DNA from: Rickettsiella endosymbiont of Dermanyssus gallinae
Lineage (GTDB): Bacteria > Pseudomonadota > Gammaproteobacteria > Diplorickettsiales > Diplorickettsiaceae
NCBI RefSeq assembly: GCF_019285595.1
Contig: NZ_CP079094.1
Span: 1,824,716-1,888,715, forward strand
Direction: 5' to 3'
DNA length: 64,000 nucleotides
Each line of letters opens with the position of its first letter. The first letter of the stretch is position 1. The position numbers were made by a program, and so were the translations under genes. This document shows, piece by piece, positions 47,881 through 56,232 of this stretch. Under the pieces are notes generated by a model. It was not told the origin of the DNA. It saw only the letters and a program-made list of their open reading frames with translations, and did no database searches.

Positions 47881-48636
47881 TTAATCTATCGCTGAAACCC
47901 AATCTTCAAGACTATCACGCACAGAGTGGTGGGTTAAGTCTAATTGTAAGGGTGTAATACTGACTTCCTGATGACTCATCGCATAAAAATCTGTCCCCAT
48001 CCCCGCCTCATTTTCTTTACCTGATGTCCCTATCCAATAAATCGTACGGCCACGTGGATCCTGGCTGGGCACCATCCTATCAGCCATGTGACGCGTACCT
48101 AAACGTGTTGCTGTAAACCCTTTTAAATCTTCAAAAGCGACATCTGGAACATTGACGTTTAAAATAGTTTTAGCCGGAATAGGTTTATTATAGAGAAGTT
48201 GTACCAAGCGCTTGGCCACTTCGGCTGCCGTAGAATAGAAAGCAGGCTCGCCTCCGGCTATTGAAAAAGCAATAGCCGGGATACCCATAAATCGACCTTC
48301 CATTGCCGCAGCTACGGTCCCCGAATAAAAAACATCATCTCCCAAATTAGAACCCGCATTGATACCTGATACGACTAAGTCTGGCATCTCATCTTTTTTA
48401 AATAATCCCGTTAACGCCAAATGCACACAATCCGTAGGGGTTCCTTGAACACTAAACACCCCTTTCTCTATTTCTCTCACTCTTAACGGGTTTTGTAAGG
48501 TCAATGAATTACTGGCGCCGCTGTGATCACGGTCTGGTGCTACTACGGTGATTTCTGCAATATTTCCTAACGCCTTAGCTAAAATATTTATACCGGGTGC
48601 GTGAACACCATCATCGTTACTAATTAAAATCTTCAT
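47881..48636 (-). CDS. surE: 5'-nucleotidase SurE
   Basis: SurE dephosphorylates nucleoside monophosphates and short polyphosphate and helps stationary-phase survival. The 251-residue protein begins MKILISNDDGVHAPG with metal ligands Asp8 and Asp9. Ser39 lies in RDHSGASNSLTL and the next Asn in GINAGSNLGDDVFYSGTVAAA. The ATG follows directly after the stop of the IcmC-like gene (TAAATG), so translation is probably coupled. pcm, common next to surE, is absent. Confidence 0.97.
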   Translation of the reverse strand: MKILISNDDGVHAPGINILAKALGNIAEITVVAPDRDHSGASNSLTLQNPLRVREIEKGVFSVQGTPTDCVHLALTGLFKKDEMPDLVVSGINAGSNLGDDVFYSGTVAAAMEGRFMGIPAIAFSIAGGEPAFYSTAAEVAKRLVQLLYNKPIPAKTILNVNVPDVAFEDLKGFTATRLGTRHMADRMVPSQDPRGRTIYWIGTSGKENEAGMGTDFYAMSHQEVSITPLQLDLTHHSVRDSLEDWVSAID

Positions 48637-48948
48637 TTAAGATACTCTGGAAACTAAATGCGCACTCTCTGAGAACTTTGCGAGAATGGGTAATACGATC
48701 AAAATTACCCCAAATATTAATAAGGCAATGGGCCGACTAATCGGTACTTGTCCCGGATTATCTTTACGGTTTTTATACTGAATCAACGCAGCAAATAATA
48801 AAGCAATGCCTATTGCTAAACTTATATTATACAGCGCGGAGGTTAATACGGAGAGCGGCAACATCATTTTATCGGATAACTCGCCCAGTGAATTAGCCGC
48901 ATAAACATTCATAGACGTAAAAAAACTAAACGCAACTATTTTTCTCAT
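48637..48948 (-). CDS. Small membrane protein of the IcmC/IcmD/DotV type
   Basis: The 103-residue protein has a signal-like first segment (MRKIVAFSFFTSMNVYA) and two further membrane helices (about 38-58 and 77-96). Between them lies QYKNRKDNPGQVPISRPIAL. This layout, a short loop with K/R-x-NP-x-Q-x-PI followed by a hydrophobic helix, is that of the small inner-membrane subunits DotE/IcmC, DotP/IcmD and DotV of the Dot/Icm type IVB system. The call is from memory of these proteins. No other dot or icm gene occurs in the window. It heads the surE-yqaA cluster. Confidence 0.6.
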   Translation of the reverse strand: MRKIVAFSFFTSMNVYAANSLGELSDKMMLPLSVLTSALYNISLAIGIALLFAALIQYKNRKDNPGQVPISRPIALLIFGVILIVLPILAKFSESAHLVSRVS

Positions 48949-49023
48949 AAATAAACCATTTTATAATTCAAAATAAGGAACCATCCATCGGCTTTATACA
49001 TTATCTATTTTTTATTCTCAAAG

Positions 49024-49584
49024 CTAATAGTGACAATTGCCTTGTAACCCTAAACCCTTATCAATTCTTATTCTCCCTGTTGCACTCACCTTAATTAACC
49101 ATACTGTACTTGTAGCCAACACCTTAACACAAACAACAAAACTACCGTTATGCCCATAGGCCGATCCATCTGGGTTTAATTGTACGTAATCCCGTCTACC
49201 AGCACCATGCCATATTAAAAACTCATGTTTATTTAAAGCGGGGTAAACACGTAATAAGCTATTTTCTGGAAAATTTTCTGTATGCCTACCTAAAACAATG
49301 TTCCACCCATTACGCCATTGCCCATTACACGTTTTTCCATTCTTACTAGGACAAAGTATAACAATGCTTCGATGCCTTATAGCCTCACTTCGAGCATAAT
49401 TAAGTGCCGACGTTATACGCTCAGTGAGTGTTAATAAGCGAATTTCAACCATTAGATATTTGTAAGCAGGGAAAGATAAGCTCAGTAAAATACTCAATAA
49501 AACCAACGTAAATAATAAATCAAGCAAACTAAATCCGGATTCTTTTTTAGTTACTGACTTCCTTGCAGCTGTTTTTTTATACAT
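49024..49584 (-). CDS. GspH/FimT-type minor pseudopilin
   Basis: The 186-residue protein has a prepilin leader ending KKESG before FSLLDLLFTLVLLSILLSLS. The C-terminal domain contains LNYARSEAIRHRSIVILCPS, the GspH/FimT signature. The residue at mature position 5 is Asp instead of the usual Glu. ATG 49584 is preferred because AGGAT lies seven bases before it; ATG 49599 is the alternative. The gene overlaps the uracil-DNA glycosylase gene by over 30 bases, so they are cotranscribed. Confidence 0.85.
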   Translation of the reverse strand: MYKKTAARKSVTKKESGFSLLDLLFTLVLLSILLSLSFPAYKYLMVEIRLLTLTERITSALNYARSEAIRHRSIVILCPSKNGKTCNGQWRNGWNIVLGRHTENFPENSLLRVYPALNKHEFLIWHGAGRRDYVQLNPDGSAYGHNGSFVVCVKVLATSTVWLIKVSATGRIRIDKGLGLQGNCHY

Positions 49585-50252
49585 TGCATATCCTGCCATG
49601 CTTTTCTTTTTTCACGCGGCGCACGAAGTAAATAGGCGGGATGATAGGTTACACGTAAAGGAATTTTATGATCGCCATAATGAAATAGTTTTCCACGTAA
49701 ATTTCCCATACTATCATTAGTCGCTAATAAAAAATGTGCGGCGATTCGCCCTACCGCCAAAATTAATTTGGGCTGGATGAGGCTAATTTGTCTTAAAAGG
49801 AAGGGTGTACACGCTTTCACTTCTTCAGGAGAAGGATCTCGATTATTCGGAGGCCGTGATTTTAAAATATTTGCGATGTAAATGTCTTCTCGCTTAAAAC
49901 CCATCGATAACAACATATTCGTTAATAATTGCCCGCCTCGCCCTACAAAGGGCTCTCCTTGTTTATCCTCATTAGCACCCGGCGCTTCACCAATAACTAA
50001 TAAATCGGCATTCGGATTACCTATGCCAAATACAGGATTAGTACGTGTTTTATAAAGATCACACGCTTGGCAACGCGCCACCTCTAATTGTAATGCCTCC
50101 CAACCCAATGTGGCAATTTTTTCTTCCCTCGTTATAGCTAACTTTTTAGGACTATCCTTTGCCTTCGTTTGTTTCACTGACTTTTTCTCTCTTGGAACCC
50201 ATACATCAATACCCATTTTTTCCAAATAATTTAACTTTTTTGTATCTACCAT
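49551..50252 (-). CDS. Uracil-DNA glycosylase family 4 (Fe-S)
   Basis: This enzyme removes uracil from DNA. The 233-residue protein has the family 4 motif GEAPGANEDKQGEPFVGRGG, the cluster cysteines in CQACDLYKTR and two later ones (CTPFLL and CIKK region), NILKSRPPNNRDPSPEEV and the HPAYLLRAPREKRKAW leucine-loop motif. The first 60 residues are a Lys-rich extension common in Legionella relatives. Confidence 0.93.
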   Translation of the reverse strand: MVDTKKLNYLEKMGIDVWVPREKKSVKQTKAKDSPKKLAITREEKIATLGWEALQLEVARCQACDLYKTRTNPVFGIGNPNADLLVIGEAPGANEDKQGEPFVGRGGQLLTNMLLSMGFKREDIYIANILKSRPPNNRDPSPEEVKACTPFLLRQISLIQPKLILAVGRIAAHFLLATNDSMGNLRGKLFHYGDHKIPLRVTYHPAYLLRAPREKRKAWQDMQCIKKQLQGSQ

Positions 50253-50273
50253 CTTTCATTTATTCCATGCAGT

Positions 50274-50516
50274 TTAGTTATATTTTGCTGTTTTTTTAGC
50301 TAGAAAACGCTCCCCTGGTTTACAGGTTCCTCGTATATAGCTCCATTCTTCGCAATAGCTACGATCAGGAAAAAGGCATATACCTACTTGGCCATTTTTG
50401 TTATTTACTATTGTCAATTTGCCTCCATGCTGCACACAATAAACAGACGCTGGATTGGCGATGGCAAAAGCAGGGCTAACTAACATGAAAAAAACTAGAA
50501 CAAATAACCATTTCAT
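50274..50516 (-). CDS. DUF333 secreted small protein
   Basis: The 80-residue protein has a signal peptide (MKWLFVLVFFMLVSPAFA) and a DUF333 domain: ANPASVYCVQHGGKLTIVNN, VGICLFPDRSYCEEWSYIRGTC with four Cys. DUF333 proteins are small periplasmic or outer-membrane-linked proteins; function is unknown. It is 21 bases from the uracil-DNA glycosylase gene. Confidence 0.88.
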   Translation of the reverse strand: MKWLFVLVFFMLVSPAFAIANPASVYCVQHGGKLTIVNNKNGQVGICLFPDRSYCEEWSYIRGTCKPGERFLAKKTAKYN

Positions 50517-50618
50517 GATAAACCTTTTCCCTTGTTGAAAACATAAAGTAGAATTTTAGCAGAAATAAAAGTTAAAATCTGACGAAAAAAATGCGATTCT
50601 GAGTAAAACCTAGCTTAT

Positions 50619-51257
50619 ATGCAAATAGAACAACCTATCATAAGGCCTTTACGGTTAGCTGAATATAACAGTGTAAGCCAAGCTATGCGCTTATTTACTG
50701 ACACACGATCCACTGAAACACCGGATGAAATTTGGCTGATTGAACATAAGCCTGTCTATACGCTAGGACAAGCCGCAAAACTGGAACACATCCTCAACCC
50801 TGGCGCTATTCCTGTTGAAAAAACGGATAGAGGAGGGCAAGTAACCTATCATGGTCCGGGCCAACTGGTTGTCTACCCACTACTTAATCTTCGACGCTTA
50901 AACTTAAATGTACGGGCACTTGTTACATTACTCGAAGAAACGGTTATGGACTTCCTTGCGGGCTATGCTATTCATGCGCAAACAAGAAAAGATGCCCCTG
51001 GTGTTTATGTTAATGGCGCCAAAATAGCTTCTATTGGCCTGCGTATTCGACGTGGTTTTTGCTATCATGGCATCGCCTTTAACATCGCAATGGATCTAAA
51101 ACCATTTTTAGGAATAAACCCTTGTGGATTTAGCCAACTAGCGGTCACTCAGCTTTCGGAATTAGGTGGGCCAAGCAACCTAGAAATGGTAGCAGATCTG
51201 TTTAGCCAGCAGCTAAAAACTAAGCTTATTTCACAGCAAAAAAAAGCAGAGTTTTAA
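50619..51257 (+). CDS. lipB: Octanoyltransferase LipB
   Basis: LipB transfers octanoate from ACP to lipoyl domains. The 212-residue protein has TLGQAAKLEHIL, RGGQVTYHGPGQLVVYPLL and GVYVNGAKIASIGLRI with the catalytic Lys. The catalytic Cys is in FLGINPCGFSQL. No strong ribosome site precedes ATG 50619. It is followed by lipA, forming the lipoate pathway pair, with about 140 bases between. Confidence 0.96.
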   Translation: MQIEQPIIRPLRLAEYNSVSQAMRLFTDTRSTETPDEIWLIEHKPVYTLGQAAKLEHILNPGAIPVEKTDRGGQVTYHGPGQLVVYPLLNLRRLNLNVRALVTLLEETVMDFLAGYAIHAQTRKDAPGVYVNGAKIASIGLRIRRGFCYHGIAFNIAMDLKPFLGINPCGFSQLAVTQLSELGGPSNLEMVADLFSQQLKTKLISQQKKAEF

Positions 51258-51396
51258 ATCGAAAAAAGCACAAACACGTATTAAAATTGATAGTTATTCC
51301 CAAACGCATTGATTAACGCTAGTCAGCTTATAAGCTAATTATTAAGCATCGTTCACTTATGCTAGAATCACCCTTTTATTATACAACTTAATAAAT

Positions 51397-52341
51397 ATGG
51401 AAACCTTCGATCCACGTCAAAAACAACGCGGCGCTGCAAAAATGGCCCGTATTCCCATTAAAATTGCGCCATCAGAACCCCTGCGTAAACCAGATTGGAT
51501 ACGCATCAAACTGGCCACCACGCCTGCTGTCGATCAACTCAAAAGTATGTTACGAGAAAATCGACTTTACACCGTGTGTGAAGAAGCTTCTTGCCCTAAT
51601 CTAAGCGAATGTTTCAGTCATGGCACAGCAACCTTCATGATTATGGGTGATAAGTGTACCCGACGATGTACATTCTGTGATGTGGGCCATGGACGACCTG
51701 ACCCCCTTGATCCACATGAACCAGAAAATTTAGCTAAAACAGTCAAACAAATGGGACTGCGTTATGTTGTCATCACCTCAGTTGATAGGGACGATTTACG
51801 AGATGGTGGTGCCGGCCACTTTACCGCCTGTCTACAAGCGCTGCGTCGTGCCTGCCCCTCTCTCACCATAGAAGTGCTAGTTCCAGATTTTAGAGGACGT
51901 ATGGAAGTCGCTTTAGATGCCATTGCGCCAGCACTGCCTGACGTATTCAACCATAACATTGAAACTATCCCTCGCTTATATAAACAAGCACGTCCTGGCT
52001 CAGACTATGCCTGGTCATTAACTTTATTACAGGAATTTAAAAAACGTTTTCCAGGCATACCAACAAAATCGGGGCTCATGCTAGGGTTGGGAGAAACGCT
52101 TGAGGAAGTTCAAGAAGTCATGGCAGACTTACGTAAACACGACGTTGATATGATTACTTTAGGCCAATATCTTGCTCCCAGTCGGCATCATTTCCCCGTA
52201 GCACGTTACGTCACGCCACAAGAATTCAAAGCGCTGGGTGAGCTAGCAAAAGAAATGGGCTTTACACGCGTTGCAAGCGGACCCTTAGTGCGATCCTCCT
52301 ATCACGCCGATAAACAAGCGGCAGGAGAAAACGTAGCCTAA
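51397..52341 (+). CDS. lipA: Lipoyl synthase LipA
   Basis: LipA inserts two sulfurs into the octanoyl group. The 314-residue protein has the auxiliary cluster [12 protein letters not shown], the radical SAM cluster [13 protein letters not shown] and the closing Ser in [17 protein letters not shown] 51397 is kept because the segment [13 protein letters not shown] aligns with GADKMALIP of other LipA proteins, a hallmark of the N-terminus. The next start overlaps its stop by one base. Confidence 0.98.
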   Translation: METFDPRQKQRGAAKMARIPIKIAPSEPLRKPDWIRIKLATTPAVDQLKSMLRENRLYTVCEEASCPNLSECFSHGTATFMIMGDKCTRRCTFCDVGHGRPDPLDPHEPENLAKTVKQMGLRYVVITSVDRDDLRDGGAGHFTACLQALRRACPSLTIEVLVPDFRGRMEVALDAIAPALPDVFNHNIETIPRLYKQARPGSDYAWSLTLLQEFKKRFPGIPTKSGLMLGLGETLEEVQEVMADLRKHDVDMITLGQYLAPSRHHFPVARYVTPQEFKALGELAKEMGFTRVASGPLVRSSYHADKQAAGENVA

Positions 52342-54359
52342 TGACCCTCCTAGAGAGCATCAAACCTTTTTTTGACGGGCTACAACTTCACCCGGTTTTA
52401 GCTGGCTTCATTACCTATTTTATTACACTTTTTGAATGTCTGATGTTTCTAGGTCTTTTAATCCCTGGAACCGTCTTTATGACAGCCATTGGGACTTTAA
52501 TTGGTATTGGCGTTTTGCCATTTACAAGCATCACTTTATGGGCCATTGCAGGCGCTATTACAGGTGATGTTTTAAGCTTTTGGGCAGGGCGTCATTATCA
52601 TGAACATACCGCCACATTCTGGTTATTTCGGCGTTATCCAAAACTTCTACAAAAAGGCGAAGCTTTTTTTGATAGACACGGCGGGAAAAGCATTTTTATT
52701 GGACGCTTTATAGGCCCTATTCGTGCTGTCCTACCATTTATTGCGGGAATGGTCCACATGACTTACCGCCAATTCCTCACAGCGGATATTATCTCAGCGA
52801 TTGCCTGGGCGCCGGTCTATATGCTGCCTGGTATCCTGCTAGGACAAGCATCACAACAATTACCACCCGAAGTGGCCACTAAACTCATCTTATTTGTCGT
52901 TTTACTGCTGTTATTTTTCTGGTTGTTATATTCTTTTATTAAATCCTCTTATGCCTGGTTTAGCCGTTTACTCGATAAACAATTGGCCCATTTGTGGCAT
53001 TTCACGCGCCATCATGCGCGGCTTAGGTCGCTCGCTTCATTCTTAATGGATCCACGAACACCACAAGCACATACACAATTAACGCTTGCTTTGATTTGCA
53101 TTTTGTCTTTTGTCGGCTTTCTATTACTAGCCTTTAGCGTTGCTCATCACGGCATAGCAACTTACTTTAATGAGCCCATTTACTATTTCATGCATAGCCT
53201 TCGCCAACCTACGCTTGATAAGTTTCTGGTTGCCATGACAGAGCTTAGTCCTCGTATATTATTAGGCTTCTGGGCAATTATTTTAGCGGTACTTCTAATA
53301 AAACGTAATTTTTGGACCGCGTTACACTGGGGCCTTGTTGGACTTTTAAGTTATGGATTAGGCGATTTGTTTAAATATGCGCTGCATATACCGCGTCCTA
53401 CTGGATTAATGCACACCCCTTCCGGCGCGTCATTTCCAAGTGGGCACACTTTAAGTAGCGTTTCACTATTAGGTTTTTTTGCGATCTTAACGGCATTAGA
53501 ACATCCAAAAAAATGGCTTCGACTCTTAATTTATGGGGTAGCTACCTTAGTTATTTCTTTAATCATATTTTCACGTGTTTATTTAACCGCTCATTGGTTA
53601 AGCGATGTTTTAGGCGGAGTTTTACTAGGCCTTAGTATTATTACCGCATTAACATTGTCTTACCGGCGAAAAAAACAAGAGAATGCCATTTCTATTGTTA
53701 AACTAGGCATCATTGGCTTAGTAACTCTATTTATTTTATGGCCCGCTAATCTCTTTCATGAATACCACAAGCAATTAAAGAATTATCAACTTTATTCGCC
53801 ACCTACTAATCTATTGGATGTAAAAACCTGGTGGAAACAAGCTAAACAAGAAAAACCTACTTATTTAATGAATCGTTTTGGCAGATCAATAGAAATTTTA
53901 AACATTCAATGGGCAGATAAACACGCTAGCATTCAACATAGCTTAGAAAAACATGGTTGGCGCACACTACCTGAAAAAAGACTGCTGACAACTATTTACC
54001 ACTTAAGTCTGCGTCAGCATGATCCGGAAGTTCCCTTATTTATTTCATCCAATGCAGGAAAAAAACCCGATTTAATAATGAGTAAATATTTTCCGGCAAC
54101 ACATCATTTGTTAGTTTTAAAGCTATGGAAAACACATCGCTTTAACAATGGCCTTACGCTATGGTTAGGTCTCGTTCAATATCAAAAAACATGGCATTTA
54201 CAGTTTGAACCACTAAAAAAATCACATTCTAATTACGCAATCCCTGCTAATAACTTATTACAGAGAGACTTAGAAAACTACCACGTAAAAAATGTTTTTT
54301 ATCCTAATTCCAGCTCAGGAACTCTTTTTATAACTTCCTCTAAACATTGTTCTGATTAA
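52341..54359 (+). CDS. DedA-PAP2-LssY fusion membrane phosphatase
   Basis: The 672-residue protein joins three parts. Residues 1-205 form a DedA domain (FITYFITLFECLMFLGLLIPG, GGKSIFIGRFIGPIRAVLPF). About 270-450 is a PAP2 lipid phosphatase with KYALHIPRP near 345, FPSGH near 365 and SRVYLTAHWLSD near 410. About 490-660 matches the LssY C-terminal domain. Its likely job is hydrolysing and flipping a lipid phosphate at the inner membrane. It directly follows lipA (ATGA-like overlap), so it is in the lipB-lipA operon. Confidence 0.92.
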   Translation: MTLLESIKPFFDGLQLHPVLAGFITYFITLFECLMFLGLLIPGTVFMTAIGTLIGIGVLPFTSITLWAIAGAITGDVLSFWAGRHYHEHTATFWLFRRYPKLLQKGEAFFDRHGGKSIFIGRFIGPIRAVLPFIAGMVHMTYRQFLTADIISAIAWAPVYMLPGILLGQASQQLPPEVATKLILFVVLLLLFFWLLYSFIKSSYAWFSRLLDKQLAHLWHFTRHHARLRSLASFLMDPRTPQAHTQLTLALICILSFVGFLLLAFSVAHHGIATYFNEPIYYFMHSLRQPTLDKFLVAMTELSPRILLGFWAIILAVLLIKRNFWTALHWGLVGLLSYGLGDLFKYALHIPRPTGLMHTPSGASFPSGHTLSSVSLLGFFAILTALEHPKKWLRLLIYGVATLVISLIIFSRVYLTAHWLSDVLGGVLLGLSIITALTLSYRRKKQENAISIVKLGIIGLVTLFILWPANLFHEYHKQLKNYQLYSPPTNLLDVKTWWKQAKQEKPTYLMNRFGRSIEILNIQWADKHASIQHSLEKHGWRTLPEKRLLTTIYHLSLRQHDPEVPLFISSNAGKKPDLIMSKYFPATHHLLVLKLWKTHRFNNGLTLWLGLVQYQKTWHLQFEPLKKSHSNYAIPANNLLQRDLENYHVKNVFYPNSSSGTLFITSSKHCSD

Positions 54360-54582
54360 AACGACATTGCTTTAATTAATAATTAACTGGCTAATTTTTT
54401 ATTTAAAATCTTATAAATCATCTACATTTAAATAACAAATTAATACGTTAATTAATTATTTAATTTATAAAACAAAAGATTTTTTTCGTGCCTTCTTAAG
54501 ATTAAAAACCTATAATCCATCCGCTCTTGATATTATAAAATATTAAGTTAGCTATATTAAAAAAAATAAAAAAAAGGAAATT

Positions 54583-55350
54583 ATGCCTAATTCAAATAAA
54601 TATCCAAAAAAAAATTCTACAAAAGTAACTAGAAATTTAGGAAATCGAGTCAAACGTTGGATGCCTGGACTACCTATTCCCATATATAATTCTGAGCCAA
54701 TAAAACGTAACTTGCCTCGTAACCTGCCTACAGTTTCAACACAATCCACTGAAATGTCTAAGCAGCCATTCTCTACCCCGAGCTCAAATGCTTCACTAAA
54801 TGCTACCCAGATCGCTGCGGGTTTAACTGCTATTACATCAACAGTAACGTCACTAATCAGCCAATCAATCAACGAAAGCGGAAAATTGTTAACAAGTGAT
54901 ATGGGCAGTATGTACAATACAACGCTTCCAGCGTTACCGAGTGAACAATTTGACAACTCGGTTTCTACCGCAAGCGCAATACCAACTTCCTTCTTATACG
55001 CGGCTGCTGGACTAATGGGTACACTGGCTATCGCTCTAATACTCACAATAGGGAACTGTTGCTTCCGAAAAACAAACAACAAAGAAAGCGCAAATAGTTA
55101 TAACCACGCGGAATCAGTAGACAACCTAGATGAAACAGAAAAAGGTTTATTACCAATTGCAAGTTCCACCTTGAAAACACCCGAACAAAAACAACTCGCT
55201 AATTTTATGTTATTTAAAAGCTCAAAGGATGATATAAGCAAAAAAACAAATGGAAATCACCATCCATTTTATAAGCCTTTATCGCCTAGTAATTCTAATT
55301 TTTATGAAAAAGGAAATGATTATGATACGCCCCGTAGTTCTAATAGCTAA
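54583..55350 (+). CDS. Unrecognised bitopic membrane protein
   Basis: The 255-residue protein has a Lys/Arg-rich N-terminus, a long Ser/Thr/Asn-rich stretch (about 45-130), one membrane helix (about 135-160, SFLYAAAGLMGTLAIALILT) and a polar tail rich in Asn, Ser and Glu. No family is recognised. AAAAAAAGGAA precedes the ATG. Low complexity and a single C-terminal helix fit a host-directed membrane protein, but no direct evidence is visible. The 220 bases before it are very AT-rich and hold no gene. Confidence 0.55.
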   Translation: MPNSNKYPKKNSTKVTRNLGNRVKRWMPGLPIPIYNSEPIKRNLPRNLPTVSTQSTEMSKQPFSTPSSNASLNATQIAAGLTAITSTVTSLISQSINESGKLLTSDMGSMYNTTLPALPSEQFDNSVSTASAIPTSFLYAAAGLMGTLAIALILTIGNCCFRKTNNKESANSYNHAESVDNLDETEKGLLPIASSTLKTPEQKQLANFMLFKSSKDDISKKTNGNHHPFYKPLSPSNSNFYEKGNDYDTPRSSNS

Positions 55351-55426
55351 TTTCATTTACTAGACTACCGTAACTCTATTTTTTGAATTGACGTTATTTT
55401 TAGAAAATAGAGTTATTTTTATTAGT

Positions 55427-56224
55427 TTAACAACTGACAGAAAATTTCCTGCCATCCTCTAAGCACATTGCCGTTAGACAATTTCCCCATACGCAGCCCG
55501 TATCTAATGCAATGATATTTGGATCATCCGTTTTTCCAGCTAATGCCGCCCAATGCCCAAATATTATTTTTAAATTTTTACTACGCCGATGCGGTACTTT
55601 AAACCAAGGAAAATAATTTTCTTTTGCTATGTTCCCTTTATTAGCTAGATCTAAATTTCCTTCTACATCACAAAAGCGTAACCGCGTAAAACAATTCGTG
55701 ATCACACGCAGTCTATCCCAACCTTCCAGCACATCACTCCATCGGCTGGGTACATCGCCATACATATTGGCAAAAAACTCAAGATAATGCTCATTTCTCA
55801 GCACCTCCTCAAGTTCATGTGCACATTGTAGTGCTTTATTAAGATCCCATTGCGGCGGTAACCCCGCATGTACCAAGATAACCCCTAAGCTTGCATCATG
55901 GTGCAACAAGGGTCTATGGCGCAACCAAGTACCTAAGTCTTCTTTATCCAATGCAGTCAAAATAGGTGCTAAGGTATCTTGTCGGTCCAAACTTGCTTTA
56001 CGGTAAAGCACTGATAAAAAATGTAAATCATGATTACCTAAAACAACTTGGCTATGTTTTAACGATTTAACAAAACGAAGTACTTCTAAAGAAGCAGGAC
56101 CCCGATTAACCAAATCGCCTGTTAACCACAAACAATCTTGATTGGAATTAAAGTTAATTTTTTCTAACAAACGAATAAACGGATCAAAACAACCCTGAAT
56201 ATCACCAATAACGTAGGTTGCCAT
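55427..56224 (-). CDS. apaH: Diadenosine tetraphosphatase ApaH
   Basis: ApaH splits Ap4A into two ADP and also removes NAD-like or Np4 caps from RNA. The 265-residue symmetric hydrolase has YVIGDIQGCFDPF, LTGDLVNRGPASL and VLGNHDLHFLSV, the three phosphoesterase motifs, then FGHWAALAG and ALDTGCVWGNCLTAM. All metal ligands are present. Confidence 0.97.
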   Translation of the reverse strand: MATYVIGDIQGCFDPFIRLLEKINFNSNQDCLWLTGDLVNRGPASLEVLRFVKSLKHSQVVLGNHDLHFLSVLYRKASLDRQDTLAPILTALDKEDLGTWLRHRPLLHHDASLGVILVHAGLPPQWDLNKALQCAHELEEVLRNEHYLEFFANMYGDVPSRWSDVLEGWDRLRVITNCFTRLRFCDVEGNLDLANKGNIAKENYFPWFKVPHRRSKNLKIIFGHWAALAGKTDDPNIIALDTGCVWGNCLTAMCLEDGRKFSVSC

Positions 56225-56232
56225 TTAGAAAA

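Noticed and set aside
51412..51470. Resemblance of the lipA 5' end (GCGGCGCTGCAAAAATGG) to part of repeat B
   Set aside because: The encoded residues [10 protein letters not shown] align with normal LipA N-termini, so the likeness is chance.
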